Shown in pieces: positions 9,961-36,959 of a stretch of 64,000 nt of DNA. The stretch spans positions 4,257,001 through 4,321,000 of the forward strand of contig CM067312.1 in NCBI GenBank assembly GCA_034231615.1. The letters run 5' to 3'. The DNA comes from Meghimatium bilineatum. Its lineage: Eukaryota > Mollusca > Gastropoda > Stylommatophora > Philomycidae. Within the stretch, counting starts at the first letter, position 1. Every line of letters starts with the position of its first letter. The notes under the pieces were generated by a model that searched no databases, was not told the DNA's origin, and saw only the letters and a program-made list of their open reading frames with translations. The position numbers and the translations under genes were made by a program.

Positions 9961-10610
9961 CAAAAATCCAACCATGATCGTCAGATCTTTGTATTAAGTA
10001 TGGAGAAACTTAATCATGCCCAGTCTGTAATATTATCTATTCATACTTTCTTGTGTCTACCTCATTCCCCCTTCAACTGTTCCCTGTAGTATAATGTTAG
10101 AAAGGGAATCACAACTCTTCACATGACCAAATCACGCACACGTTTCAACAATTCACTACCACTGCCAGCAGATATTCTTGTTGACTAATACATATATTTA
10201 TTGTGTTCAGCGCTGGATTAAGACTTGATAAGGCCCTACGCTTTCCGGGCGTGCTGCACTGGGAAAAATAATGCTGCAATATATTTAAATATATATGACA
10301 ATTGCTCAGGAAAGTGGGGGGCCCTAAGCTATAGCTTGTGTAGCTTATATGTAAATCCTGCACTGATTGTGTTTCTCATATATGTCTTGATTGTATCTTC
10401 TGTATAATAGACAAGGATGGATGATTGTCTGTGGGGTGTGCTGTTGGGGTCATGAATCATGTTACACTTGATTCAGTTTCCACTATGCTTTTAAAATACT
10501 TGCAAGCTTAGAGAGATAAAAACAGTTGCTTGTTAAATGAGAATGTCATCTATAGCTTCTTCCAACATTCTCTTGTGTATCAGATTAACCTAACCTACTG
10601 CTGTGAAATT
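9961..10610. other. No supported gene
   Basis: AT-rich sequence with no domain-bearing frame and no repeat recognised. Confidence 0.45.
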
Positions 10611-10756
10611 TTTGCATTGGTTGTAATGAGAGAAAGTGTTTCAATTTTTAATATTTGTTGCAATGAGAGAAAGTGTAAAAACTTTTAGCATTGGTTGCAA
10701 TGAGAGAAAGTGTAGAAACTTTTAGCATTGGTTGTAATGAGAGAAAGTATTCCAAC

Positions 10757-12034
10757 TTTTGGTTGTATTAGTCTTATGAGTCAGATGACCAAGATTCTAC
10801 TGCGCATAATAATGAGGCGTATAAGAGGAAAAATAAAACCAGAGATAGCAGACGAACAATGCGGATTCGTAGAAGGAAAAGGCACAAGAAATGCCCTATA
10901 TATAGTAAGAACATTAATGGAGAGGGCCATAGAAGTACAGCAAGACCTTTATCTGTGCTTCATAGATTACAGCAAAGCATTTGACAAGGTGAAGAATTCA
11001 GAGATTATAAAACTGCTAGAAAATCTTAACGTTGATGGGAAAGATCTAAGAATAGTAAGAAATATGTATTGGAAACAAACAGCTGCGATGAAAGTTAACA
11101 ACACTATAGGTAGATTTCAAAAGATAGAAATGGGTGCCAGGCACGGTTGTGTAATGTCACCGGACCTTTTCTCCCTATATACAGAATACATTATGCGAAA
11201 TATAGAAGATATGTCAGGAATAAAAGTGGGAGGATACAATATAAATAACTTGAGATATGCTGATGACACAGTACTGATCGCAGGAAGCGAACAAGAACTG
11301 CAAGCCCTATTAGATAAAGCAGTGAAGGAAAGTGAAAACAAAGGCCTCAGTTTAAACAAGAAGAAAACAGAAATAATGGTTGTATCAAAGAGACATACAC
11401 CACCAAGATGCAACATAATAATCAATAACACAAAATTAGCACAAGTTGAAAAAATGAAATATCTTGGCACCTTGTTAACATCAGAAGGTAGATGCTCAAG
11501 TGAGATAACGAGCCGAACAGCACAAGCCAAATCAGCATTCCAAAAAAATTAGAATCATTTTTTGCAATGCGAGTCTATCAATGCAGACCCAAATTCGGGT
11601 GCTGAGATGTTATATCGAACCGATTCTTTTTTATGGATGTGAAGCATGGACTATAAACAAGAAAATTCAATGTGAATTGGAGGCTACAGAAATGTGGTTT
11701 CTGAGAAGAATGATGAAAATACTATGGACAGCCAAGAAAACTAATGCAGAGGTTCTCATTGATGCTGGAGTAAAAAGATCAATCATATCAAACATTAGAG
11801 GCAGACAGTCAAGATTTCTAGGGCATGTGCTAAGAAGAACACAGCTTTAACATTTGATACCACTGGAAAGATCACAGGGAGAAGAGATAGAGGTCGACAA
11901 AGAGAAAAGTTACTAGATGGGCTTGTATCGTGGCAAGGTAGAAGCTCACCAACCGAGCTTATTGACAACACAAGAGACAGAGAGTCGTGGAGAAACATGA
12001 TCGCCTACGCCAGTCGGCATGGCACTTGATTGAT
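10757..12034 (+). mobile_element. LINE retrotransposon, 5'-truncated, RT to 3' end
   Basis: This is the best preserved LINE of the window. Reverse transcriptase, the linker block (CEAWTINKK, RRMMKILWTAKKTNAEV) and the basic C-terminus (GRRDRG..., SRHGT) follow in order. The 3' end carries a short TTGATTGATTG tail. It is broken by at least two frameshifts, in the A-run at about 11545 and near 11855. Relatives sharing the C-terminus lie at 38560-39190, 40820-41470, 55676-56150 and 56545-57150. Confidence 0.85.
10764..11552 (+). pseudogene. LINE reverse transcriptase domain
   Basis: Polymerase motifs are visible in one frame, counting residues from the open-frame start at 10728: ISLMSQMTK (about 14-22), DEQCGFVEGKGT (42-53), the catalytic FIDYSKAFD (78-86), ARHGCVMSP (137-145), the catalytic box RYADDT (176-181) and MKYLG. 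Both catalytic Asp positions are intact. The frame ends at a stop caused by an extra A in an A-run. The N-terminal endonuclease is absent. The first dozen residues of the open frame come from the flanking minisatellite, not from the element. Confidence 0.85.
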
Positions 12035-12078
12035 TGTAATGAGAGAATGTACTGCAACTTTTGACATTGGTTGTAATG

Positions 12079-13380
12079 ATAAAAATCAGACAAATGTGTG
12101 TCAAGTGTTAAATGAACTTACTTTACTGTTATTGAATTGAAGATGGATGAGGACTTTCTGAAGGTGTTAAATGAGACAGGTAAGTGTGTTTAACTAGCGA
12201 GTTACAGGAACTATTAGCAATATCTGCTACGGGAGAATAGCATCTATGGATTTCCCCAGAGTGTAATGATTGGTTATAACCAGTAACCAAACTGTAATAA
12301 TCAATAACCAATAATTTTATCACAGATGGAACATACAAAAACTATACCAGAGATTTAATGAAACAATAAAAATACAAAGTGATGTAAATTTATCAAGTAT
12401 TATTGTACATAATAACTCACATATTAAAATTGATCAAACATATACATAAGATGACAAACAATTCTTCAATATCCTTGTAGGAATGGCCATTTGGTAGAAA
12501 TAAATATTCTATAAATTCAAATCACAATGAAATACAAGCATTGTGTGATTACACAGACACACAGTAACTTTATCTCTACAAACAAACTCAGTTGAAGACA
12601 TACGACATATAAACATAGTGTCTCAGAAGACAGAGAAAACAAATGCTATAAATGCAGACAGTTCAATAGATGAATAGCATAGTCATGAGTCCAGGAATGT
12701 ATACAATTATCACAAACAAAGAATCTTGTGGGAACATACAAACAGGTTAAAGTAAAGTACCGTTTTCAAATCACTCTTTGTGATCAAATCGCTTCATTTT
12801 ATAGTCATCAGTTTCTGGAGACATTTGTGAAGAAGACATTAACAACATAAAATTGATGATAAAACTTTGTCGCAGACCTATGCTCCACAGGGAGTTGCAG
12901 TGGTAAAAAGACCGCAATAATAACACAGTTTTAGAAAAGTGATGCCAAAAAAAAGAGTAGATACTGAGAAATTAAACATCATTGCTTGGAAGATATCATA
13001 GCAGGTTCCAGATTTTCATACCCAACATTAGAAAATTAAAAAATCTCATCCATCTTACCAACTGCAATGTCATTTGTTACATGCACTGTCATTGAAGTTA
13101 CGAAAATGTGTTTATCTTCTGAGAACTGTAATATTTTGTAGAATGTAACTTATTACAGTTGTATATGAAAGCTGGATGTTTGGGGGTGGATATTGATAAG
13201 TTTTATAGTAATACAATCCAATTTCTATAGCAAATTTACATGTAAAAGTAACTTACACTGCTCAATTACTGACCAAATTATGCCATAACAGTCATGTTTA
13301 TGTGCACACTTACTGCAGGGGGTATAGCAAAAACCATACACTAGGGAATACCCATTGAAATGAATATATAGGACATATTT
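12079..13380. other. No supported gene
   Basis: AT-rich sequence without long frames. I recognise no repeat, RNA gene or splice-site-bounded coding block. Confidence 0.45.
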
Positions 13381-13383
13381 TCA

Positions 13384-15845
13384 CAGATACTGGATAGGGA
13401 ACACTCTCATTTCTACTCTGTGCTGGCTGTGATACGCTTGAAAACATATGTAACACCATAAACTCTGTAGAGAGCATAAGACAAATTTGTAGGTAAGAAA
13501 TACAGTAGAAAATCTGGCAGGTTGACAAGAATCACTACATAAGACAAATTTGTAGGTAAGAAATACAGTAGAAAATCTGGCAGGTTGACAAGAATCACTA
13601 CATAAGACAAATTTGTAGGTAAGAAATACAGTAGAAAATCTGGCAGGTTGACAAGAATCACTACATAAGACAAATTTGTAGGTAAGAAATACAGTAGAAA
13701 ATCTGGCAGGTTGACAAGAATCACTACATAAGACAAATTTGTAGGTAAGAAATACAGTAGAAAATCTGGCAGGTTGACAAGAATCACTACATAAGACAAA
13801 TTTGTAGGTAAGAAATACAGTAGAAAATCTGGCAGGTTGACAAGAATCACTACATAAGACAAATTTGTAGGTAAGAAATACAGTAGAAAATCTGGCAGGT
13901 TGACAAGAATCACTACATAAGACAAATTTGTAGGTAAGAAATACAGTAGAAAATCTGGCAGGTTGACAAGAATCACTACATAAGACAAATTTGTAGGTAA
14001 GAAATACAGTAGAAAATCTGGCAGGTTGACAAGAATCACTACATAAGACAAATTTGTAGGTAAGAAATACAGTAGAAAATCTGGCAGGTTGACAAGAATC
14101 ACTACATAAGACAAATTTGTAGGTAAGAAATACAGTAGAAAATCTGGCAGGTTGACAAGAATCACTACATAAGACAAATTTGTAGGTAAGAAATACAGTA
14201 GAAAATCTGGCAGGTTGACAAGAATCACTACATAAGACAAATTTGTAGGTAAGAAATACAGTAGAAAATCTGGCAGGTTGACAAGAATCACTACATAAGA
14301 CAAATTTGTAGGTAAGAAATACAGTAGAAAATCTGGCAGGTTGACAAGAATCACTACATAAGACAAATTTGTAGGTAAGAAATACAGTAGAAAATCTGGC
14401 AGGTTGACAAGAATCACTACATAAGACAAATTTGTAGGTAAGAAATACAGTAGAAAATCTGGCAGGTTGACAAGAATCACTACATAAGACAAATTTGTAG
14501 GTAAGAAATACAGTAGAAAATCTGGCAGGTTGACAAGAATCACTACATAAGACAAATTTGTAGGTAAGAAATACAGTAGAAAATCTGGCAGGTTGACAAG
14601 AATCACTACATAAGACAAATTTGTAGGTAAGAAATACAGTAGAAAATCTGGCAGGTTGACAAGAATCACTACATAAGACAAATTTGTAGGTAAGAAATAC
14701 AGTAGAAAATCTGGCAGGTTGACAAGAATCACTACATAAGACAAATTTGTAGGTAAGAAATACAGTAGAAAATCTGGCAGGTTGACAAGAATCACTACAT
14801 AAGACAAATTTGTAGGTAAGAAATACGGTAGAAAATCTGGCAGGTTGACAAGAATCACTACATAAGACAAATTTGTAGGTAAGAAATACAGTAGAAAATC
14901 TGGCAGGTTGACAAGAATCACTACATAAGACAAATTTGTAGGTAAGAAATACAGTAGAAAATCTGGCAGGTTGACAAGAATCACTACATAAGACAAATTT
15001 GTAGGTAAGAAATACAGTAGAAAATCTGGCAGGTTGACAAGAATCACTACATAAGACAAATTTGTAGGTAAGACATACAGTAGAAAATCTGGCAGGTTGA
15101 CAAGAATCACTACATAAGACAAATTTGTAGGTAAGAAATACAGTAGAAAATCTGGCAGGTTGACAAGAATCACTACATAAGACAAATTTGTAGGTAAGAA
15201 ATACAGTAGAAAATCTGGCAGGTTGACAAGAATCACTACATAAGACAAATTTGTAGGTAAGAAATACAGTAGAAAATCTGGCAGGTTGACAAGAATCACT
15301 ACATAAGACAAATTTGTAGGTAAGAAATACAGTAGAAAATCTGGCAGGTTGACAAGAATCACTACATAAGACAAATTTGTAGGTAAGAAATACAGTAGAA
15401 AATCTGGCAGGTTGACAAGAATCACTACATAAGACAAATTTGTAGGTAAGAAATACAGTAGAAAATCTGGCAGGTTGACAAGAATCACTACATAAGACAA
15501 ATTTGTAGGTAAGACATACAGTAGAAAATCTGGCAGGTTGACAAGAATCACTACTCCCATTCATTAGTAAAATAATGAAAACTTTCATTAGTAAAATAGT
15601 GAAAAACTTACCATGTTTGGCAATGATTTGTCAAAAACAGTCATGCAGGGTACAGTGAAGGTGGAAGAAGCAGAAGAGGATGTAGAAAATCATGGGCAAA
15701 CAATATCACAGACTGGACAGTTCAAGATTTTTCCACACTCATCTACATCGCTGAAGATAGAAATCGCTGGAGAACTCTGCATGCTTTTGTGTCCAATATT
15801 GAACCCCAACGGGTTATGGATGTATGTACATGACAAACAATTGGT
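13384..15845 (+). mobile_element. LINE 3' ORF fragment carrying a 33-copy internal array
   Basis: The sequence left of the array (13384-13474, 'ctctgtagagagcataag') and right of it (15554-15845, encoding SLSKT, EDRNRWRTL and related blocks) matches, in order, the single-copy LINE segment at 47955-48375. The 63-bp array replaces one 63- to 64-bp segment of that LINE. The copy is dead, with stops in frame. Confidence 0.75.
13475..15553 (+). repeat. 63-bp tandem array, 33 copies, LINE-derived
   Basis: There are exactly 2079 bp, or 33 units of 63 bp, with landmarks 'cataagacaaatttgtaggt' and 'aatctggcaggttgacaaga'. Only a few single-base variants are seen (near 14828, 15072 and 15512). One unit aligns with 48085-48148 of a LINE. 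In the LINE sense frame each unit has two stops (TAG, TGA). On the minus strand the unit is open in two frames, which produces two spurious 700-residue frames. Confidence 0.95.
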
Positions 15846-16195
15846 TTCAAATACATCAAAGTGTAACATTTATGCCACGTATCTTGCATATATTCATGAC
15901 GATCAAAGATATTCATCACTTTTACTCGTGAACTTCAAAACATCATTTTTTAATCATCAGTAACTCAAGTTTGCTTTCCCATAATTAGTAGAATACATGC
16001 AGCAATTTACTGGAATATTCCGTGACTCAGGGCACAAATTTTGGAACAAACAATAAACATCAATAAACATTACTAAGGACAAATGTGGAGTCAATGATTG
16101 TCTATGCTAACTCATTTGATAGATATGAAGGGGCAAATCTCTCTCTGTTTCTGATATTCATTAGTTATATATCAATTGGTAACTCATATTACTGT
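15846..16195. other. No supported gene
   Basis: AT-rich sequence after the LINE fragment. Nothing is recognised. Confidence 0.45.
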
Positions 16196-16197
16196 CG

Positions 16198-16350
16198 AAG
16201 ACTGATGTGTCAGGCCATTGATGCAAATAAAACTGCAACACAACGCACTTCCATTCTCTGAACTACATCCTACTGGAAATCTTGTAGGACCATGGTCCTG
16301 CTATAATGGAGATCCAGAAGGGAGTTTGAGAATGGATGCAGAAGAAGAAG
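16198..16350 (-). repeat. Dispersed repeat A, reverse orientation
   Basis: It carries 'gtgtcaggccattgatgcaa', the hairpin arms around 'ggaccatggtcctgc' and the terminal 'gagtttgagaatg' plus GAAGAA tail. Confidence 0.75.
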
Positions 16351-17700
16351 AAATCACAATACCTGAATATTTATAAAAGTTATCTTAACCCTTCAACTGC
16401 TACATTGTTCTCAGTAACAGATCTCAGCTGTGATAAATTATTGATAAATTATTTCCTCCCTGATACCTTTTCTTTAGCTAAAAAAATACAAAATTACCAA
16501 TGTACTGGCTTGTTACAGACACCAGATAATATGTACTGCAAGTATGGAATCATTGACGCATACTGTTGCTTGACGATGGATGGGATCGTTGATGCATGCT
16601 GCTTCTTGGCAATGGGTGGGATAATTGACGTATACTTGTGCTTGGAGATGCATGAGATCATATCCCATCATATCATTGACGCATACTGCCGTTTGCCGAT
16701 TTTAGAATGAAATTATATTTTTGCGATGAGGGGATTGAAAAAACCCCAAAAACCAGATAAACTCGTCAATAGCAGTAAGACAAACGAATGATTAAAAATA
16801 TATGCATAGCAGCTAAAGAAGTTAATTCAATGGTAAAATAGCAGGATGTTAATAGTGTTCATATCACAGGATAATTACCTTCGGTTATTTCCTAGGAGAT
16901 GTGTCTACTATTTTTTCCAGATGTGGAACAAAACATATGAATACTGAGAAAATAATATTGTGTTCTTCATGTTTTTATGGATTATTTCCCTATCGTTAAA
17001 TACTAAACATCAATCCGGTGTTTACTATTTATCACACCAGCTCAATCTCTTGATCGTTATTTTTAACAGATAGTCCTTCCCGCTGCATAGTAAGTTAAGG
17101 TCACAGTATCCCCCCCCCCACATGTATATCTTAGTATCTGGGAACACTCTATGCAATGGTAACAATGAATTTATCTGTCAAAATAAGCTTCCACATAATT
17201 ATGACAGTCATTTTGTAGCTAGCAATGCACCGGCAAATTGATGTCACAAATTACTGAAAATTTCTGATCTGCTTTCTTAAAAAGTGTGAACTGTAGACCC
17301 GTATCCTAGGAAAGAACCTTACCTTCTTCAATCACTCAATAGGAAATGGGTACCAGTCTCCATGATCTGGGAGAAAATGCCAAATCAGCAATTTAATTGC
17401 TGCAAAAGCGCTTGAATGCTGGATTCTTGATTCTTCTTGATTCTTGATTAGGGAAAAAATATCACAGCACTGAGGGCATTCCCATATATGCTCTGCTTGC
17501 CATTCTATCAGCCATCTAAAAGTGTATAAGCTCAGTGTCCAAGTCAGTTGCTGATTATGCGTTCTTCTGATCTTTCCAAAATTCTGGAACTCTCAACTAG
17601 TTTCCACTGAAATAGACCCAGTCCTTAGGGGGAGGGTCCTATCTGTAGATATGCAGACTGAGTTTCACAATGTCTTTCTACATGACATCAGTCGTGTTTC
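16351..17700. other. No gene; a degenerate 36-bp repeat
   Basis: Positions about 16540-16705 hold about four diverged 36-bp units with 'attgacgcatactg'. The rest is AT-rich with a C-run near 17111. No coding signal is seen. Confidence 0.5.
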
Positions 17701-17719
17701 TATGGCTAGTTTTTTATGT

Positions 17720-18085
17720 TAGGATCAACCTCAATGATCTTCTGACCAATATCAATGTGTGAGCATTCTGCCAAAACAGTGTAGCCACGGCATAGTTCTG
17801 ACATCTTATAATATTTCAGAAACATCCAATGTACTGGCAACCCCAATGTCCTAACAACCTCCAATGTTCTGACGATATCCAATTTTCTGGCACATATCAC
17901 TGTCCTGACAATGTCTAATGTACTGGCAACCTCCAATGTACTGGCAACCTTTAATATTCCTTATATTGTATTGATTACCCCAGCATTTCTGACTACTAAT
18001 TTACACATGATATTCTTATAAATGTTATACTATAATGTTGTACTATAATGTTGTACTATAATGTTGTACTATAATGTTGTACCTA
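17720..18085. repeat. Short degenerate tandem repeats
   Basis: Positions 17780-17955 contain irregular 17-bp units of 'ctggcaacctccaatgt' type. Positions 18016-18085 contain five 13-bp units 'ttgtactataatg'. Confidence 0.7.
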
Positions 18086-18505
18086 CTATACAATTTCAGT
18101 TCATGTTCTAGATTAATCTAACTCTCACAATCTAACTATCAAGTTTTCAGGTACAGTCAAGCAGCTTTGAAAATACATGAACTAACAACCACATACAAGC
18201 TGGTGGAGTTGAGTGGTTACAGATCCATTACCACCCCCTCTACTAGTTGGTGGAGTCGAGTGGCTAGAGCTTCAACATCACAACTGAAAGAGACAGATCG
18301 CTTTTTAAGTGGGCATGTTCTACTTGCCACAGTTGAATATTGTTTCCTGGTTCCTTGAATTAAGGAAGGAAACTTAGCAAGAAAGAGAGCTAGATCTATC
18401 ACCACACAATGTTAAATCCCTGTACTGCGATGGCTTCCCTGGTCTCAGGCAATGTACAAGAGCTAGTAAGATATGACTATGTTCATTCACATTTTACCTA
18501 CAAAT

Positions 18506-33440
<14,935 letters not shown>

Positions 33441-33511
33441 ATTGTCTAATGTATTCAGATTGGTTATAACCCACAAGAACTGTCTGTGATGGATTCATTA
33501 ATATTAACCAT

Positions 33512-33894
33512 CTGAAAAATACAATAAAGAAAAAATGAATTACGGTATTAGGCATGCAACTTACTCTTAATTTTATTTTAGTGTCACTGAGATATGTTAT
33601 TTTAATCATAGAAGGAAAAAGAGTAAAAAAAAAAAAAATAATGAAGTGTACATTTGAGGAATGTACATTTCAGGAACCCCACCCCACATATGCCTTGTCA
33701 GTCAGATATCTGGGACCTAAAGAGCTTTAGAGGATTGGCACCCTCATCCCACCCCACTTATTTTTACTGAAAGTCGGGATCAAAAATTGTTGATCATTGC
33801 CTTCATTGAACTGAAGTTTCCCCATATGTACTTCACCCCCTCTCAACATGGGGGGGTGACATGCTATCTGTCATGTGTACTACTCTTCTTCTTC
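33512..33894. other. Upstream flank of the first identified SLC36 exon
   Basis: Probably intron of the 5' UTR, because an acceptor ends at 33512. AT-rich, with an A-run at 33627-33639. No promoter is recognised. Confidence 0.4.
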
Positions 33895-34318
33895 CCGTTT
33901 TCAGTTTAAGATACTTACACAGCAAGTCTGGTTTACTTGATAAATGTTGCTGTATGTGAAAGCTATTCAAGACTCCCGTACATCTTTCTGTGTTTGTCTG
34001 TCTCTGTGGGCCAGTGCTCCTCCCTCAACTAGTTTAGTGTAATGGAATTATTTCCAGGGTATATTATTTGATCTGTGCTGCCTGCCCACACGGACACAGG
34101 GGTAATGGAACCAGAGTTGTGCAAACACGTTAACTAAGCAGGTTGATACCATGTTAGCTGGCATGCCTCCTGGCCTGGTATTTCTGACTTCAGCATTTGC
34201 ATGACTTGCTACCTTGGGCAGGAATGTGCTTCTGTTCGATGTGAGGGGTGTTCCAACAAGTCTTAGTTTCCAACCTCTGTTAACTTGACTACGCCCCATC
34301 TCCATGTCTAGAAGCTGA
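33895..34318 (+). repeat. Dispersed repeat D, longest copy
   Basis: The left part (33895-34040, 'cagcaagtctggtttactt', 'tctgtgggccagtg') recurs reversed at 58425-58552. The right part ('ctcctggcctggtatttctg', 'caagtcttagtttccaacct') recurs at 8635-8800 and, reversed, at 54593-54805. Non-coding. Confidence 0.7.
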
Positions 34319-34389
34319 GAAGCTCCATGTCAATGAGCAGTACCATTAATAGCATGTAACTCTGTCGATTCAACAGATAAGCCACACAG

Positions 34390-34515
34390 ATCTCAGAAAA
34401 ATGTATTTGTACACAAGAAGCCTCGTACTTTTCAAACAAGAAGTCACAACCAAGTATCAAGTCTCGTACTTCTCAAACAAGAAGTCACAACCAAGTATCA
34501 AGCCTCGTACTTCTT
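34390..34515 (+). repeat. About 40-bp tandem repeat, 3 copies
   Basis: Units share 'caagaagtcacaaccaagta' and 'cctcgtacttctcaaa'. Confidence 0.8.
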
Positions 34516-34539
34516 TTGTTTAAAAATAAGACATGGAGA

Positions 34540-34815
34540 AATTCAGTCAAATCCCGTTACAACAACTTGGTCCAAACCATTGAAATTATGTATGTAATAA
34601 CAGATATTCTCTATAACAACCTCTTCCAGACCATTGAAATTATGTTTGTAATAACAGATATTCTCTATATACAATGCAAACAATGAAGAATAAATGTAAT
34701 TGGGGATTTTGAAATGTGTTGTTAAAAATGTAAATTTGTTAAAGAATGTGCTATAGAGGGATTCCACTGTAATTTGTTATAAAAGGATGTGTTATAGAGG
34801 GATTCTACTGTACCA
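34540..34815 (+). mobile_element. MITE-like element F
   Basis: Blocks 'caacttggtccaaacc', 'gtaataacagatattctcta', 'gtaattggggattttgaaat' and 'gctatagagggattccact' follow in order. The internal and terminal blocks are partly duplicated. It ends 'gagggattctactgta'. Confidence 0.55.
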
Positions 34816-35217
34816 TACTGGAGCTGGTAGTACTAATAAAATTCCTCAGCTTGGAACAAGAGTAACATACATCCTTGTTGGTAGCAAACAACAACAACCT
34901 ATTTATACTGCATTGTCCAGAGAACTAGGCCACACAAAGGGGCTATAATTCTTGACAACTTACCAGCTGCTGTATTAACGCAGTTAGTTACCCTGCTGCC
35001 CTGCACTATGACTAATATTCATGTGGCTTGGGAGAAAGTGATATGAATCAACATAATTCAATTAATGCATGATTCTTACTATCCCAACACACACATCTAG
35101 ACGTACTTCTTACTACTCCACACACACACACATATCCATAACACATGATTCAAAGTTATTATGCATGCGTCTGCTGCCGCGACTACAAGGGGAGCAAAGA
35201 ATAGGAGCACTATTTGT
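34816..35217. other. No supported gene
   Basis: Nothing recognised apart from a short CACA microsatellite at 35098-35110. Confidence 0.4.
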
Positions 35218-35370
35218 GTGTTCATCCATCACAAATGATGATGACCATTTTTACATCCACTTTTCAACATTCAGTTAGAATTATAACCATGCGTAATAGT
35301 TCGTAGATGGCTAATGAGCCCTATTCGAGCTGTTAATGTGCTTGATAGTTCGGGCATGGAATGACATCAG
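35218..35370 (+). repeat. Dispersed repeat G
   Basis: Shares 'acatccacttttcaacattc' and 'gttcgtagatggctaatgag' with 60880-61015. A reversed partial copy is at 60140-60210, and a short match lies near 1565. Confidence 0.6.
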
Positions 35371-35389
35371 ATTTATCTGTTTACCTATT

Positions 35390-35615
35390 TAATAGCACTA
35401 TTTACCTGTCATGCATATTGTAAGAGGTGACTAAGGAGATTTTGGGAATTGAGCTAGCTGTCCCATCCCAGAGAGGTTCAACGTGACACAGAAGCCATGC
35501 TGAAGTCAGATCAAAAGGTGCAGATATCAGACATACTGTAAACAACGACAAAAATCATTTCATTCTCTGGACTAGATCCTGCTAACCTGCAGGAGTTTGA
35601 GAATGAACACTGAAG
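35390..35615 (-). repeat. Dispersed repeat B, reverse orientation
   Basis: Carries 'tgtcatgcatattgtaagag', 'gctgtcccatccca', 'gctgaagtcagatc' and 'ctgcaggagtttgagaatga'. Confidence 0.65.
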
Positions 35616-35834
35616 AACCTATTCATTTCAAAGCAAAATTTAGCAAGCTATATTTTGTAACATTGGTTAACATAATCTATTCAGGATGTAGTGCTTACAC
35701 CAGAATAGTTTGCTGTTGTGATTTTCTTGGCTGTATTTATGATCAGTAGGTTGTCATTTAAAAAGATCACCAATATGGACATTCGACTGAATTTAAAGTG
35801 AAATGAAAAGTGGCTAAACAATAAGGTTCCCTCT

Positions 35835-35905
35835 AGAAAATATTTTGGCCATATAAAACAACATGACAGCCTAGAAAAGTTTATAATGAAGGCAATGATA
35901 TGATG
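35835..35905 (+). mobile_element. Very short LINE ORF2 fragment
   Basis: It encodes YFGHIKQHDSLEKFIMK, matching the FGHIKRHNSMERL block at 9395-9490. Confidence 0.45.
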
Positions 35906-35934
35906 TGGCTAAACCAGCTGGTTTACTGTCTTTT

Positions 35935-36215
35935 GATGTAATCTTGACTTTAGATGTCTATTTCTTGCCTGGTTTCTTCATTTCTCCTTCTGTCTCTTCT
36001 GGTGACATTTATAGTTTTCCTTAAACACCACATTTCAGACGCTGCTATTTTTTTTCCCTAGTGTCTTTGTCAATGACCATGTGTGACAAAGAGTTGGATT
36101 TAAAATACTGTTTATCAATTGTTATTTTGTAGCTGTGCAGGTTGATGGATGTTTAAGTATTGGTGACAGCTGGTAAGTCACAGCATTGGCTTTATGACAG
36201 TTTGGTACTCAAAGC
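35935..36215 (-). mobile_element. LINE 3' fragment
   Basis: Aligns by eye with 31790-31990 ('tctggtgacatttatagttt', 'gtgtctttgtcaatg'), the same LINE tail on the minus strand. Confidence 0.5.
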
Positions 36216-36339
36216 ATTTATAATCAGTTATGTCAAGATGGAGAAGGGGAAGTTATGAAATCTGTTTGGTGATTGCATGTTGGAGGTAAATGAAATAGAC
36301 GAAGCACCTAAGCTGAAATTTAGATAACTGTATTCATCT

Positions 36340-36600
36340 TCTTCGTTCATTCTCAAACTCTTGCAGATTAGCAAAATGTAGTCTGGAGAATGGAATGTGT
36401 TGTCATGGTTTACAGCTTTGCTGCGATATCTGAGAGTTTCTGCCTGACACTAATGCCTTCAGCGTGGCTTCTGCATGCCTTTAATCCTGTATGAGATGAG
36501 ACAGCCAACTCCGCTCCTTAACCTTCTTAGTCATCTCTTATGACATGCATGTAAGGTAAACAATGTTGCTGTCCTTTGCTCCCCTTTTGGGCTCTAGCAA
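36340..36600 (+). repeat. Dispersed repeat B, first of three in a row
   Basis: Complete order of B blocks from 'attctcaaactcttgcagat' to 'cctttgctccccttttgg'. Confidence 0.75.
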
Positions 36601-36684
36601 TGCATGAATTGATAATTGTATTAAGAGTGGGTCATGTAGTACTGAACATCTGTGGGGCAGAATAAGAAGTGTTCTCTACTTCTG

Positions 36685-36950
36685 TATTTGTTCTCGCAGT
36701 CCTGCAGATTAGCAGGATGTAGTCCAGAGAACGGAATGCAGTGTGTCATGGTTTACAGCATTGCTGCGATATCTGCGCCTTTCGGCCTGACACATCCGAC
36801 TTCAACATGGCTTTGGGTCACTGACCCTATATAGGATGGGACAGCCAACTCCATCCCATAACCTCCTTAGTCGCCTTTTACGACATGCGTGGAAGGTAAA
36901 CAGTGTTGCTATTCTTTGCTCCCCTTTCGGGCCCCGGCAGCACACTGACA
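36685..36950 (+). repeat. Dispersed repeat B, best preserved copy
   Basis: Blocks: 'gttctcgcagtcctgcagat', 'tagcaggatgtagtccagag', 'gcctgacacatccgacttca', 'gatgggacagccaactccat', 'gcgtggaaggtaaacagtgt', ending 'cccctttcgggccccggcag'. It can serve as a family reference. Confidence 0.8.
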
Positions 36951-36959
36951 TTTTGTGTT

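Larger units (their letters stand above)
10612..12078 (+). repeat. 36-bp minisatellite interrupted by a LINE
   Basis: About four units of 'ggttgtaatgagagaaagtg' type lie at 10612-10764, and further units resume at about 12035-12078. The LINE at 10757-12034 lies between them, so the LINE inserted into the array or the array grew on both sides. Confidence 0.75.

Noticed and set aside
9592..10089. 165-residue repeat protein
   Set aside because: By-product of the 51-bp minisatellite.
13381..15588. Two minus-strand open frames of 735 and 715 residues made of a 21-residue repeat
   Set aside because: They follow from a 63-bp satellite whose length is a multiple of three and which lacks stops in two minus frames. 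The sense relation is to a LINE on the plus strand, so no repeat protein is claimed.
16336..16710. 124-residue plus-strand frame
   Set aside because: Covers a repeat A end and a degenerate 36-bp repeat; composition follows the repeat.
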